Assembly (NCBI GenBank): GCA_030669485.1
Contig: DAOVDL010000060.1
Span: forward strand, 1 to 5,028
Direction: 5' to 3'
Source of the DNA: Candidatus Bathyarchaeota archaeon
GTDB lineage: Archaea > Thermoproteota > Bathyarchaeia > Hecatellales > Hecatellaceae
DNA: 5,028 bases
Shown here: one piece after another, positions 1-5,028 of the stretch
Numbering within the stretch: position 1 is the stretch's first letter
Layout of the letters: every line of letters starts with the position of its first letter
Made by a program: the position numbers and the translations under genes
The notes under the pieces: model-generated
The model's input: only the letters and a program-made list of their open reading frames with translations
Database searches by the model: none
Told to the model about the DNA's origin: nothing

Positions 1-138
1 CCTCATGGATGGAAGAAAGGAGCAGCCCAAGGCGGAGGCGCCTACCACCCAGACTACCTCACTCTGCCCATTGAACCTGTAACGTCCCCGTCGACAGGAT
101 CAACCCTTTTATATAGGTCTCTATTCTTCGGTCTATAA
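1..138 (+). CDS. Possible 3' end of an unidentified upstream gene
   Basis: Two plus-strand frames are open from the window edge. The first runs to a TAA at 136-138. Its early codons (tac, cac, gac, ctc, ctg, ccc) look like coding sequence, and it reads ...GAYHPDYLTLP... near its middle. The second ends at a TAA at 80-82, before the TBP promoter, and reads ...KAEAPTTQTTS.... I recognise neither peptide. If the first is real, the gene tail runs through the TBP TATA box and stops 17 nt before the TBP start codon. If the second is real, the promoter is fully intergenic. Either could also be a chance open frame. What is seen is only the open frames and the codon style. Confidence 0.3.
   Translation, partial: PHGWKKGAAQGGGAYHPDYLTLPIEPVTSPSTGSTLLYRSLFFGL
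108..115 (+). promoter_or_regulatory. TATA box of the TBP gene
   Basis: The octamer TTTATATA matches the archaeal TATA-box consensus and is preceded by further T residues. Archaeal transcription usually starts about 25 nt downstream of the box centre. That places the start near 135-140, leaving a short leader of roughly 16-20 nt that still contains the Shine-Dalgarno sequence. The gene for the TATA-binding protein therefore appears to be driven by a near-ideal binding site for its own product. Confidence 0.65.
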
Positions 139-141
139 TAA

Positions 142-146
142 GAGGT
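142..146 (+). promoter_or_regulatory. Shine-Dalgarno site that fixes the TTG start of TBP
   Basis: GAGGT lies 9 nt before the TTG at 156, and the flanking GAT also resembles the anti-SD complement (GGAGGTGAT). An in-frame TGA at 147-149 blocks any longer reading. The next in-frame ATG falls at residue 64, inside the conserved fold, so the TTG is the only start that gives a whole protein. Confidence 0.7.
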
Positions 147-155
147 TGATATTGC

Positions 156-722
156 TTGACAAAGACCACAGCAGTTATAAACATAGAGAACGTGGTTGCT
201 TCCTCATCGCTCCAACACAAACTCGACCTTGACGCAATAACCAAGGCTTTCCCAACGGCTGAGTATCGACCAGAGCAATTCCCCGGCCTCGTTTTCAGAT
301 TAAAGAAGCCTAAAACGGCGACCTTAATATTCAGCTCAGGCAAGATGGTCTGCACCGGCGCAAAGTCTTCGGCGCAGTCCATTAAGGCTGTTGATAAGGT
401 CGTCAAGGAGCTTAAAAACCACGGCATAATCATCATGGGCAGACCTCAGACAAAGATCCAGAATATAGTCGCTTCAGCCGGCCTCGGAGGCCGCATCGAC
501 TTGGAGAAAGCAACCTACAAGCTGGGTAAGACTATGTATGAGCCAGAGCAGTTTCCCGGTTTAATTTACAGAATGGCCAGCCCCAAAGTTGTGATACTTC
601 TCTTCGCCAGCGGCAAACTGGTCTGCACCGGAGCTAAAAAGGAGGAAGAGGTCTACACGGCGGTTAATAAGCTTCACAAGAATCTTGAAGTGGAAGAAAT
701 AATACACTATGAAGAGGTTTAA
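156..722 (+). CDS. tbp: TATA-box-binding protein (TBP), archaeal general transcription factor
   Basis: TBP binds the promoter TATA box in the minor groove, bends the DNA and recruits TFB and RNA polymerase. The 188-residue protein is the usual archaeal length and consists almost wholly of the two-fold TBP saddle. The halves are about residues 5-93 and 98-183, with a register of 91 residues. Matching motifs are PEQFPGLVFR (39-48) and PEQFPGLIYR (130-139), then SGKMVCTGAK (61-70) and SGKLVCTGAK (152-161). The four phenylalanines that wedge into TATA DNA in known TBPs align with F42, F59, F133 and F150, and all are present. The C-terminus is acidic (E178 onward), as is common in archaeal TBPs. 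Initiation is at TTG with a GAGGT Shine-Dalgarno sequence. The gene has its own TATA box and is followed by a pyrimidine-rich tract, so it is probably monocistronic, although an upstream gene may abut it. Identity is very secure. Confidence 0.97.
   Translation: MTKTTAVINIENVVASSSLQHKLDLDAITKAFPTAEYRPEQFPGLVFRLKKPKTATLIFSSGKMVCTGAKSSAQSIKAVDKVVKELKNHGIIIMGRPQTKIQNIVASAGLGGRIDLEKATYKLGKTMYEPEQFPGLIYRMASPKVVILLFASGKLVCTGAKKEEEVYTAVNKLHKNLEVEEIIHYEEV
346..631 (+). repeat. Internal duplication within tbp visible at DNA level
   Basis: The 13-mer TGGTCTGCACCGG occurs at 346-358 and again at 619-631. The copies are exactly 273 nt (91 codons) apart, matching the internal two-fold repeat of the TBP fold. 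The PEQFPG-coding stretches are also similar. This reflects the ancient duplication in the family plus shared codon choice. It is not a mobile repeat. Confidence 0.7.
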
Positions 723-732
723 GACCTCTCAT

Positions 733-757
733 ATCTCTTTTCCTTTCACATTTTCCA
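733..757 (+). terminator. Likely T-rich terminator after tbp
   Basis: Eleven bases after the TBP stop, the plus strand becomes a pyrimidine-rich run containing CTCTTTTCCTTTC and then a TTTT. Archaeal polymerases terminate at oligo-T tracts without needing a hairpin, and none is obvious here. The site lies just before a new TATA-like element, as expected between separate transcription units. Confidence 0.45.
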
Positions 758-760
758 GTC

Positions 761-768
761 TTTATAAA
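761..768 (+). promoter_or_regulatory. TATA-like element, candidate distal promoter of the inositol operon
   Basis: TTTATAAA lies after the tbp pyrimidine tract. A start about 25 nt downstream would fall near 790, giving a leader of some 80 nt that contains the 12-bp-period direct repeat. The element is good by sequence, but a more proximal box at 832-838 competes with it. Confidence 0.4.
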
Positions 769-784
769 GTCAAAGATCCTCAGC

Positions 785-814
785 ATTATTGTAACTATTA
801 TCGTAATGGTAATA
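785..814 (+). promoter_or_regulatory. Direct repeat and imperfect inverted repeat, operator candidate
   Basis: ATTATTGTAA (785-794) is followed after 2 nt by ATTATCGTAA (797-806). The copies match at 9 of 10 bases with a 12-bp period, and a third GTAA follows at 809-812. Overlapping them is an imperfect inverted repeat, TATTATC (796-802) and GGTAATA (808-814), around a 5-nt centre. The cluster sits between the two TATA-like boxes, where an archaeal regulator could act on either promoter. Its bound factor is unknown. In such A/T-rich DNA a chance origin remains possible. Confidence 0.35.
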
Positions 815-830
815 CTTAACGAGTGAATCT

Positions 831-838
831 CTATATAC
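831..838 (+). promoter_or_regulatory. TATA-like element, candidate proximal promoter of the inositol operon
   Basis: CTATATAC lies 35 nt before the ATG at 873. A start about 25 nt past the box centre falls near 858-862 and gives a leader of only about 11-15 nt. This short leader with little Shine-Dalgarno match fits the near-leaderless mRNAs common in archaea. It would also exclude the upstream GTG at 849 as the start codon for this transcript. Confidence 0.45.
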
Positions 839-872
839 CCTCTAACATGTGCCTGCAAAAAGATGGAATGAA

Positions 873-2198
873 ATGAAGTGTCTCATCCTAGCCGCTGGGC
901 GGGGAGCCAGACTGGTATCTGGAGACAGCCCGAAGCCTTTAGTTCCTCTTTTAGGGTTAACCCTAATTGAGAGAGCTATATTTACAGCGGAAAAAAGCGG
1001 CATAACAGATTTCTACATCGTCACAGGCTATAACGGCGACAAGATAAGGACATACCTCAACAACCTTAGTAAAAAGAGAGAAATTAACATCAGCTACCTC
1101 ACTAACAGCGAATGGAAAAAAGGGAACGGAACATCAGTTCTTAAAGCGAAGAACATTATTAAAGAAAACTTCATCCTCCTAATGTGCGACCACATCTTCG
1201 ACGAAACCATACTGCCAAAGCTTCAGAAAGAAAAGATCAAAAATAAGGAATGCATACTGGCTGTTGACTATAACACTGAAATAAATAAACTGGTTGACAC
1301 TGACGACGCTACCAAAGTCAACGTAGATGACGATGGCTACATTTTAGATATAGGAAAAAACATCGAGAAATACAACGAATACGAGACCGGCATCTTTCTA
1401 TGCACCCCTACAATTTTCGACACTATAGAAGAAAGCATCGCCGTAAATGGTGACAGCTCACTTTCAGGCGGCATAAAGATACTTGCGGAAAGAGGGAAGG
1501 CAAAAACATTTGACATTAAAGGAAAAACCTGGATTGACATAGACGATAACCGTGCCCTAAAAAATGCAGAAAAATTTTTAATAGACACCCTAAAGAAGCC
1601 GTCCGACGGACCAGTATCAAGACATTTAAACCGACCGCTGTCAACAAGAATTTCCAAGCAGCTTCTAAAGACCCCTGTTACCCCAAACATTATCTCCGTT
1701 ACATCGTTCATCGTTTCAATAATAGGTACCCTTCTCTTCTTTTCCGGAGGCTACCTCAACCTTGCAGTGGGCGGAGTGCTTATTCAGTTATCCTCAATTT
1801 TAGATGGATGCGACGGTGAAATAGCGAGACTGAAATTCAAGGGAACAGCATTCGGCGGATGGTTTGACGCTGTTCTCGATCGGTATGCAGACGCCATTGT
1901 CCTTTTTGGCCTAACCTACTATGTCTATCTCACCAGCGGCAACCTAGGTCTCTTCATCGGATTTATCGCAATTATCGGCTCGTTCATGAACAGCTATACA
2001 GCCGACAAATATGACGGTTTCATGCAGAAGAAACTGGGATCAGAAAGATCCTACCTCAGGCTTGGGCGGGATGTGCGGATGTTCATAATATTTGTGGGGG
2101 CAATAATTAATCAGCCATTATTAGCACTCCTCGTAATTGCTGCCTTAATGAACCTGGAAAATGTTAGAAGGATATGGATCCTCTATGAAAACAGGTAG
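873..2198 (+). CDS. Bifunctional inositol-1-phosphate cytidylyltransferase / di-myo-inositol-phosphate-phosphate synthase-like protein
   Basis: The N-terminal domain should activate inositol 1-phosphate with CTP to give CDP-inositol. The C-terminal membrane domain should join CDP-inositol to a second inositol phosphate, a step toward the solute di-myo-inositol phosphate. Numbered from the ATG at 873 (441 aa), the nucleotidyltransferase spans about 1-235. It has LAAGRG at 6-11, SPKP at 19-22, MCDH at 104-107 and the second acidic site DID at 222-224. A linker with DGPVSR (245-250) and NRPLSTRIS (253-261), typical of this fusion family, leads to a CDP-alcohol phosphotransferase domain (about 265-430) with roughly six hydrophobic segments. 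Its signature DxxDGxxARx8GxxxDxxxD is intact (D311, D314, G315, A318, R319, G328, D332, D336). A GTG at 849 would add eight residues, but the fold begins at MKCLILAAG and no Shine-Dalgarno sequence supports the GTG. An alternative role is making an inositol phospholipid or another CDP-polyol product. The fusion class is clear; the exact substrate is inferred. Confidence 0.85.
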   Translation: MKCLILAAGRGARLVSGDSPKPLVPLLGLTLIERAIFTAEKSGITDFYIVTGYNGDKIRTYLNNLSKKREINISYLTNSEWKKGNGTSVLKAKNIIKENFILLMCDHIFDETILPKLQKEKIKNKECILAVDYNTEINKLVDTDDATKVNVDDDGYILDIGKNIEKYNEYETGIFLCTPTIFDTIEESIAVNGDSSLSGGIKILAERGKAKTFDIKGKTWIDIDDNRALKNAEKFLIDTLKKPSDGPVSRHLNRPLSTRISKQLLKTPVTPNIISVTSFIVSIIGTLLFFSGGYLNLAVGGVLIQLSSILDGCDGEIARLKFKGTAFGGWFDAVLDRYADAIVLFGLTYYVYLTSGNLGLFIGFIAIIGSFMNSYTADKYDGFMQKKLGSERSYLRLGRDVRMFIIFVGAIINQPLLALLVIAALMNLENVRRIWILYENR

Positions 2199-2751
2199 TA
2201 TTGACTGCGTGAAAAACAGGATTGAAAACATTATAAGAAAATCAAAAGTTCCTGAGGATCCAGTTCATTCTAAGAACACGTTAGAATGGGTGTTAAAGCT
2301 GAAGCCTAACGCGGATATTGCCCTGCAAATAGCAGCCTTGGGACATGATGTTGAAAGAGCAGTTGAAGAGAGGAAGGTGAAGCGAAAAGATTTTGAAAGT
2401 TACGATGAATTCAAGAAGACCCACGCGGCCAACAGTGCCAAAATCTTGGTAGGAATTATGGTGGACTGCAGGGTCAATAGAGATCTAATTGAAGATGTAC
2501 GCTCCCTAGTAACCCACCATGAGGCAGGAGGCGACGATAGAAGCAACATTTTAAGGGAAGCCGACAGCCTCTCATTTTTAGATGTAAATCTACCTCACTA
2601 CTTTACCCGAAACAGTGTAGAAGAGACGAGGAAGAGAGTTCTGTGGAGTTACCGGAAACTGTCAGACAATTCAAAGAGAACGGCATCTAAATTTACTTAC
2701 AGCAACAAAGAACTTGACTCTCTCGTGCGAAGATGTATTGAAAATACTTGA
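2185..2751 (+). CDS. HD-superfamily metal-dependent protein (phosphohydrolase or di-iron oxygenase type)
   Basis: This small soluble, all-helical-looking protein has 188 aa from the ATG at 2185. Numbered from there, potential metal ligands are H28, H54-D55 (in AALGHD), H80 (KTHAANSA), H111/H112 (VTHHEAGGDD) and D127 (READSLSF). This H...HD...H...H...D order is the six-ligand set of binuclear HD domains. The set occurs in HD-GYP-like phosphodiesterases and in the MIOX/PhnZ oxygenases. No signal peptide or membrane segment is seen. The gene overlaps the end of the inositol enzyme by 14 nt (38 nt if the in-frame ATG at 2161 is used), which implies translational coupling. The start at 2185 is preferred because AAGGA at 2168-2172 precedes it, although the spacing of 12 nt is long. 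I cannot name the family with certainty. A role in hydrolysing or oxidising an inositol-phosphate compound is inferred from context only. Confidence 0.75.
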   Translation: MKTGSIDCVKNRIENIIRKSKVPEDPVHSKNTLEWVLKLKPNADIALQIAALGHDVERAVEERKVKRKDFESYDEFKKTHAANSAKILVGIMVDCRVNRDLIEDVRSLVTHHEAGGDDRSNILREADSLSFLDVNLPHYFTRNSVEETRKRVLWSYRKLSDNSKRTASKFTYSNKELDSLVRRCIENT

Positions 2752-2768
2752 GCACTGAAACTTCATGT

Positions 2769-2785
2769 AGCTAAACCGTCTAGCT
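2769..2785. repeat. Short inverted repeat in the convergent gene junction
   Basis: AGCTA (2769-2773) and TAGCT (2781-2785) form a perfect 5-bp stem around a 7-nt loop. They lie in the 34-bp gap between the converging HD and COG3199 genes. No oligo-T tract follows on either strand, so this is a weak bidirectional terminator candidate at best. Actual termination may occur inside the 3' ends of the opposing genes. Confidence 0.25.
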
Positions 2786-3904
2786 TCAACTGGCGGCTTG
2801 TATCTCCTTCCTCTGCGCCAGCCTATACCCACATACAACACTCACATATTTACCGAATGCACGGTCAAGACTGATGTCTCCGGTATCCACAAACAGGTAT
2901 GGTGTCTCCTCAAGTTTGTATGGTGTAGCTATAATTATCACGTTCTCAACACCTACACGCCTTATAACTTCAGGGCTGATCTGCTGATTTCCACGTCCAA
3001 ATATAAATCCCTGAGCCCCTATGGGGCTTATGATTATCTTCGACCGCCCACCATTTCCTAAGAGGGACAACAGATCCTTCTCGTTTACATCGCGTTTGAT
3101 CAATTTCCCGTTCTGAACCACATCAACGCCGAGTAACGTTTTCTCAACGCCAAGGGCATCGCACACCGCCTTCGTAGTGGTTCCAGCGCCAACTATGTAC
3201 ATCGATTCGTCCCGCATAAATTCTGATGCAAACTTCGCTATATTCCCCTTCGCCCTCTCCTCATCCTCACCGTGGAATACAAACTTCCGCCCTTGGACCA
3301 GTGTAGGTCTATAAGGCATACTTGCATAACCAAATATCTTGATATCCAATATGCCCTGCCTGTACGCATCCTCATCTATGTCCACAATTTCAGCATCCCT
3401 GATCATTGCCTCTCCCCGCAAAAAATACTCAAGGACAGTGGCTGCTGCCGCAGGGTTTACTGTGAATATACTGGAGTACATCTTCACCCCCGCTGGGATG
3501 CCGAGAATCGGAGTGCTCTTCCCCACAGCACTGTATATATCTCTAGCCGTTCCATCTCCACTGCAGAAAAGAATTAAATCTACCTCTAATTCCCGAAATA
3601 GTTCGCATGCAGCTTTCGTATCAGCAGCGCTTGTCTCATTCCCTGTTTCGTAAACTGCCTCATACTGTAATCCGGTTTCTCTAAGTGCATCTTCTCCCAT
3701 GCTTCCAGAGCATGTGAGTATTGTAAGCCCCTCTGAGAGACTGATGGCCTTCAACTGTGACAGGGTATCCTTTGCCCTTTCAGTCGCCATCGGCTTTGCT
3801 CCAAGCTCAACAGCCTTCCCTAGGGCATCACCATCGGTACCCTTGAGGCCAACCGCACCACCCATGCCTGCAATAGGATTTATCAGGAAACCTATCTTCT
3901 TCAT
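2786..3904 (-). CDS. ATP-NAD kinase/AcoX-like protein of the COG3199 family
   Basis: This is a cytoplasmic protein with the NAD-kinase/diacylglycerol-kinase fold. The 372 residues are a typical length for COG3199. The N-terminus carries NPIAGMGG (9-16) and LKGTDG (20-25), hallmarks of this group. The phosphate-binding GDGTARD motif is at 116-122; the residue before it is Ser rather than the Gly of classical NAD kinases. PAGVKMYSSIF (137-147), GAGTTTKAV (239-247) and GRGNQQISPEVIRRVG (303-318) are further family blocks. The ATG at 3904 lies directly before the conserved KKIGFLINP strand, and GGTG (3913-3910) could be a weak Shine-Dalgarno sequence. The gene starts 30 nt after the trpB2 stop and is probably co-transcribed with it. 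Family assignment is secure. Whether the substrate is NAD or another nucleotide is not established for COG3199 and cannot be read from the sequence. Confidence 0.88.
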   Translation of the reverse strand: MKKIGFLINPIAGMGGAVGLKGTDGDALGKAVELGAKPMATERAKDTLSQLKAISLSEGLTILTCSGSMGEDALRETGLQYEAVYETGNETSAADTKAACELFRELEVDLILFCSGDGTARDIYSAVGKSTPILGIPAGVKMYSSIFTVNPAAAATVLEYFLRGEAMIRDAEIVDIDEDAYRQGILDIKIFGYASMPYRPTLVQGRKFVFHGEDEERAKGNIAKFASEFMRDESMYIVGAGTTTKAVCDALGVEKTLLGVDVVQNGKLIKRDVNEKDLLSLLGNGGRSKIIISPIGAQGFIFGRGNQQISPEVIRRVGVENVIIIATPYKLEETPYLFVDTGDISLDRAFGKYVSVVCGYRLAQRKEIQAAS

Positions 3905-3934
3905 GGGTACACCATAAAAATGGGGGAGGAGGGG

Positions 3935-5028
3935 TTACCCTACTTTCGGCAGATTTGCAAGCGACTGTTTCACCAAGTCAACAGGGTATTCATAGTCAAC
4001 GAGCTTGCCATCATGGTATGCATCGTATGCAGCTAGGTCGAAATTGCCGTGGCCAGAATTGGCGAAAAATATGGTTTCTTGCTTACCGGTCTCTTTACAT
4101 TTTAAGGCTTCATCGATCGTTGCCTTCACGCAATGGGCTGTCTCCGGAGCAATGACGATGCCTTCAGTCTTTGCAAAAATGATCGCTGCCTTGAACACCT
4201 CATTCTGATGGTAAGCAACAGCATCCATCACGCCGTCGTGGGTGAGCTTGCACAATAGTGGTGCATCGCCATGATAGCGAAGACCTCCTGCATGTATCGG
4301 CGGGGGCACAAAGTCATGTCCAAGCGTGAACATCTTGATCAGAGGTGTTAAACCGGCTACGTCACCGAAGTCGTATGTGTATAACCCCTTCGTCAATGTT
4401 GGGCATGCTGTGGGTTCACAGGATACCACCCTCAGATCTGGTTTCTCACCCCTCAGTTTATCTCCAACAAAGGGAAAGCATGCTCCAGAGAAGTTGCTTC
4501 CTCCTCCAACACAGCCATAGATCACATCTGGATAGTCTTCCGCAAGCTTGAACTGTTTCTTTGACTCCAAACCAACGACGGTCTGATGTAAGAGCACATG
4601 GTTGAGCACGGAGCCAAGTGCATAATTTGTGTCATCATGGGTTGCCGCATCTTCAACTGCCTCTGAGATAGCAATCCCCAAGCTCCCTGTTGTGTTAGGA
4701 TCCTTTTCCAGCACTGCCCTCCCAGACTTGGTCTTATCCGTTGGACTGGATAGACATGTCGCGCCCCATGCCTGCATTATGCTCTTACGGTATGGTTTCT
4801 GTTCGTAACTGGCGCGAACCATATATACTGTGCAATCGAGGTCGAAGAGCTTTGTACCGAAGGACAATGCGGAGCCCCACTGCCCCGCCCCCGTCTCAGT
4901 TGCAATTCTCTTCACACCCTCACGCATGTTATAGTAGGCCTGGGGTACTGCGGTGTTCGGCTTATGGCTTCCAGGGGGGCTTACGCCTTCCCACTTATAG
5001 TAGATCTTAGCCGGCGTTTTCAGGTATT
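3935..5028 (-). CDS. trpB2: TrpB2-type tryptophan synthase beta chain, N-terminus cut by window edge
   Basis: This PLP enzyme condenses indole with serine to make tryptophan. TrpB2 proteins are often thought to salvage free indole, although some pair with TrpA. The frame stays open to the window edge, so the ATG at 4927 is an internal methionine. Upstream of it the frame reads [14 protein letters not shown], and the lysine (codon 4963-4961) is the expected Schiff-base residue. Downstream are [11 protein letters not shown] with the catalytic Glu (codon 4897-4895), the phosphate-binding GGGSN (codons 4507-4493), HAGGLRYHG, and [15 protein letters not shown] near the C-terminus. [14 protein letters not shown] and AGGLRYHG are TrpB2-style rather than TrpB1. 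About 363 residues are visible. TrpB2 proteins usually have about 420-450, so some 60-90 N-terminal residues, the start and the promoter lie beyond 5028. All key residues seen are intact. COG3199 follows in the same direction after 30 nt. Confidence 0.95.
   Translation of the reverse strand, partial: YLKTPAKIYYKWEGVSPPGSHKPNTAVPQAYYNMREGVKRIATETGAGQWGSALSFGTKLFDLDCTVYMVRASYEQKPYRKSIMQAWGATCLSSPTDKTKSGRAVLEKDPNTTGSLGIAISEAVEDAATHDDTNYALGSVLNHVLLHQTVVGLESKKQFKLAEDYPDVIYGCVGGGSNFSGACFPFVGDKLRGEKPDLRVVSCEPTACPTLTKGLYTYDFGDVAGLTPLIKMFTLGHDFVPPPIHAGGLRYHGDAPLLCKLTHDGVMDAVAYHQNEVFKAAIIFAKTEGIVIAPETAHCVKATIDEALKCKETGKQETIFFANSGHGNFDLAAYDAYHDGKLVDYEYPVDLVKQSLANLPKVG

Noticed and set aside
59..436. Minus-strand open frame opposite tbp
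   Set aside because: It is the antisense shadow of a secure TBP gene and shows no recognisable motif.
664..858. Minus-strand open frame over the tbp 3' end and the gap
   Set aside because: Its repetitive Ile/Thr/Val stretch is just the translation of the GTAA-type direct repeat, and it overlaps tbp antisense with no recognisable domain.
849..872. GTG at 849 as start of the inositol enzyme
   Set aside because: It adds eight residues before the first strand of the nucleotidyltransferase fold, has no Shine-Dalgarno sequence and lies upstream of the start expected from the proximal TATA box. It cannot be fully excluded if the distal promoter is used.
1337..1711. Minus-strand open frame inside the inositol enzyme gene
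   Set aside because: It overlaps conserved sequence of the plus-strand enzyme and has no recognisable domain or start signal.
3935..4927. Reading trpB2 as a complete 330-residue gene starting at the ATG at 4927
   Set aside because: The frame continues to the window edge and encodes the conserved GSHKPN block with the PLP lysine upstream of that ATG, so the gene is longer and cut by the window.
2798..5010. Several plus-strand open frames of 60-105 codons across the right half
   Set aside because: All lie opposite COG3199 or trpB2, whose conserved motifs are continuous on the minus strand. They have no family features and appear to be shadows.
1..5028. CRISPR array, tRNA, rRNA, insertion sequence or toxin-antitoxin genes
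   Set aside because: I looked for regularly spaced repeats, tRNA-like T-loops, terminal inverted repeats and transposase motifs and saw none. The gaps between genes are all shorter than about 155 bases.

Overview
The window looks archaeal. It carries a TATA-binding protein gene, a fused inositol-phosphate cytidylyltransferase/CDP-alcohol phosphotransferase of the di-myo-inositol-phosphate type, a COG3199 NAD-kinase-like protein and a TrpB2-type tryptophan synthase beta chain, together with archaeal promoter elements (T/A-rich TATA boxes about 25-30 nt before likely transcription starts). The fused inositol enzyme is best known from thermophilic archaea and bacteria, so a thermophile or a descendant of one is plausible. 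A Thermoproteota/Bathyarchaeia-like lineage is possible, but this stretch alone cannot settle it.

Layout. Positions 1-138 hold what may be the 3' end of an unidentified upstream gene and a textbook TATA box. Positions 156-722 (+) encode TBP from a TTG start with a clear Shine-Dalgarno sequence. Positions 723-872 are a regulatory gap with a pyrimidine-rich likely terminator, two TATA-like elements and a 12-bp-period direct repeat. Positions 873-2198 (+) encode the two-domain inositol enzyme. An overlapping gene (2185-2751, +) encodes an HD-superfamily protein with the full H...HD...H...H...D ligand set. A 34-bp convergent junction follows. On the minus strand lie a COG3199 protein (2786-3904) and, upstream of it in the same direction, a trpB2 gene (3935 to beyond 5028) whose N-terminal part is cut off by the window edge.

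How the genes work together. The inositol enzyme and the HD protein overlap and are almost certainly co-translated. The HD partner may therefore act on inositol phosphates, on CDP-inositol or on the product. HD proteins with this ligand set include phosphohydrolases and di-iron oxygenases (the MIOX/PhnZ type), so the pairing is the most interesting lead here. The minus-strand pair probably forms an operon, but no functional link between TrpB2 and COG3199 is evident. The inositol/HD block is visibly more A/T-rich than its flanks.
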